From Salinispirillum sp049115955 (GTDB lineage: Bacteria > Pseudomonadota > Gammaproteobacteria > Pseudomonadales > Natronospirillaceae), in NCBI GenBank assembly GCA_049115955.1, contig JAGDZJ010000005.1:152118-216117 (forward strand): DNA of 64,000 bases. The letters are read 5' to 3'. Position 1 is the stretch's first letter; the number at the start of each line of letters is the position of its first letter. A program made the translations under genes and the position numbers. This document shows positions 63,341 through 64,000 of this stretch, piece after piece. The notes below the pieces were generated by a model that ran no database searches, was not told the DNA's origin, and saw only the letters and a list, made by a program, of their open reading frames with translations.

Positions 63341-63386
63341 AGGAGTCTTTAAACAATTCCCGGTTGAGAATTGCTCAAAGACTCCT
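63341..63386. repeat. two-step hairpin in the binding protein-ATPase leader
   Basis: Outer arms AGGAGTCTTT (63341-63350) and AAAGACTCCT (63377-63386) enclose an inner stem CAATTC/GAATTG (63354-63359, 63368-63373). It precedes the 63301 hairpin on the minus-strand transcript and may stabilise the upstream message. Confidence 0.6.
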
Positions 63387-63389
63387 CCA

Positions 63390-63414
63390 CCCCCGCACAG
63401 GTCCTGTACGGGGG
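63390..63414. repeat. GC-rich hairpin after the binding protein gene
   Basis: CCCCCGCACAGG-T-CCTGTACGGGGG forms about eleven pairs with one G-U wobble. It lies 18 bp past the binding-protein stop on the minus strand. With no T-run it is more likely a stabilising 3' structure than a terminator. Confidence 0.6.
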
Positions 63415-63431
63415 TTTACTTTCAGTCGGCT

Positions 63432-64000
63432 TTACATGGCTGCGTAGTTGCAGTCGCCGTTTTGCATGTAGTCGTACACTTCGATATCACCGGAAATGAT
63501 CATGTTCCGGATATCGTTGATCTGCGCTTCCAGTTCAGCACTGATCAGGTCGCGGTTGAACTCGTCCAGTGACCAGTCAACGCCGTTTTCAGCGATGCCA
63601 AACACCTGAACGCCGCCTTCCCACTCACCCATCATGGCCTGTTCCCATGATACGTAAGCAGCAGTACCTACGCGCTTCTCCATGGAAGACAACATAGTAC
63701 CTGGCTGCAGGTAGTTTTGGTTGGAGTCAACACCGATGGCATAGATGCCACGGTCAGCGGCCGTTTGATATACGCCCAGACCAGTACCGCCGGCAGCAGC
63801 ATAGATCACGTCAGCGCCTTGAGAAATCTGCGAGTTAGCCAACTCACCACCACGGACAGGGTCATTAAACGCTGTCGGAGTAGAACCGGTCATGTTTTGC
63901 AATACACGGACGTCGCTGTTGACGTACTTAGCACCCTGCTCGTAACCACAGGCGAACTTACGAATCAGCGGGATATCCATGCCGCCAACAAAGCCAACGG
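63432..64000 (-). CDS. BMP-family (basic membrane lipoprotein) nucleoside-binding protein, C-terminal part
   Basis: The 3' about 190 codons of a periplasmic binding protein of the BMP/PnrA family; the start lies beyond the window. Visible motifs are VGGMDIPLIRKFACGYEQGAKY, then SQGADVIYAAAGGTGLGVYQTAADRGIYAIGVDSNQ, the purine-nucleoside-binding core of this family. An in-frame ATG at 63980 is internal, not the start. It is the first gene of the nucleoside importer operon and its tail YMQNGDCNYAAM is polar. Ligand is inferred from the family. Confidence 0.9.
   Translation of the reverse strand, partial: VGFVGGMDIPLIRKFACGYEQGAKYVNSDVRVLQNMTGSTPTAFNDPVRGGELANSQISQGADVIYAAAGGTGLGVYQTAADRGIYAIGVDSNQNYLQPGTMLSSMEKRVGTAAYVSWEQAMMGEWEGGVQVFGIAENGVDWSLDEFNRDLISAELEAQINDIRNMIISGDIEVYDYMQNGDCNYAAM

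Noticed and set aside
1..64000. CRISPR arrays, rRNA, tRNA genes and transposases
   Set aside because: No regularly spaced direct repeats, no TPsiC-like tRNA signatures and no transposase-like proteins were found.

Overview
The window is one draft-assembly fragment (two N bases at 27549-27550) from a proteobacterium. The gene set (radA, acpH, mtgA, yciH/SUI1, acnA, a ugp glycerol-phosphate operon, yadGH, RluA-type synthase, MocR regulator, HisKA hybrid kinases and a chemoreceptor) and the moderately GC-rich coding style point to a gammaproteobacterium, most likely a marine Oceanospirillales-type lineage. That placement is inference; no rRNA or tRNA gene was seen to test it.

Layout. 1-1.4 kb: radA and the first codons of its downstream neighbour. 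1.6-8.3 kb: a defence island, hsdR-hsdM-hsdS with an Abi_2/HEPN gene coupled by a TAATG junction to hsdS. 8.5-9.6 kb: hisC. 9.8-13.7 kb: a five-gene accessory cluster (histidine-rich membrane protein, KAS III enzyme, heme-oxygenase-like diiron oxidase, unknown protein, GNAT acetyltransferase). It looks like a small undescribed biosynthetic pathway and is the most promising novelty here. 13.7-21.1 kb: a minus-strand ugpBAEC-ugpQ operon extended by a HAD phosphatase and a Na+/Pi transporter. 21.4-22.8 kb: esterase and mtgA.

22.9-26.1 kb is an AT-richer patchwork: YdeI-like protein, DUF1761-like membrane protein, WYL regulator, a wrecked yefM-yoeB toxin-antitoxin pair ending exactly at a 38-bp perfect palindrome, an anchored unknown protein and a structured multi-hairpin element. 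26.2-29.4 kb: RNase J-like nuclease, hemE and acpH, with the assembly gap inside a 25-bp inverted repeat. 29.4-33.1 kb: two convergent hybrid histidine kinases whose 3' ends overlap, one coupled to a small molybdopterin-fold secreted protein. 33.2-46.2 kb: mostly housekeeping genes (pseudouridine synthase, tal, acyltransferase, BASS symporter, DEAD-box helicase, Fic protein, yadGH, acnA, yciH, pdxJ).

46.4-51.0 kb: two overlapping Fe(II)/2-oxoglutarate oxygenases, a diguanylate cyclase, and a LysE exporter divergent from a MocR regulator. 51.1-58.9 kb: a large exported unknown protein, tatD, a periplasmic binding-protein-like gene next to a chemoreceptor, a FecR-domain protein and a double-HTH regulator. 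58.9-59.7 kb is a 768-bp AT-rich gap with three DnaA-box-like sites. 59.7-64.0 kb: a BMP-type nucleoside ABC transporter operon (binding protein cut by the window end).

Several operons are tightly packed with 1-10 bp overlaps, so functional links within them are plausible. No CRISPR array, rRNA, tRNA or intact transposase was recognised.
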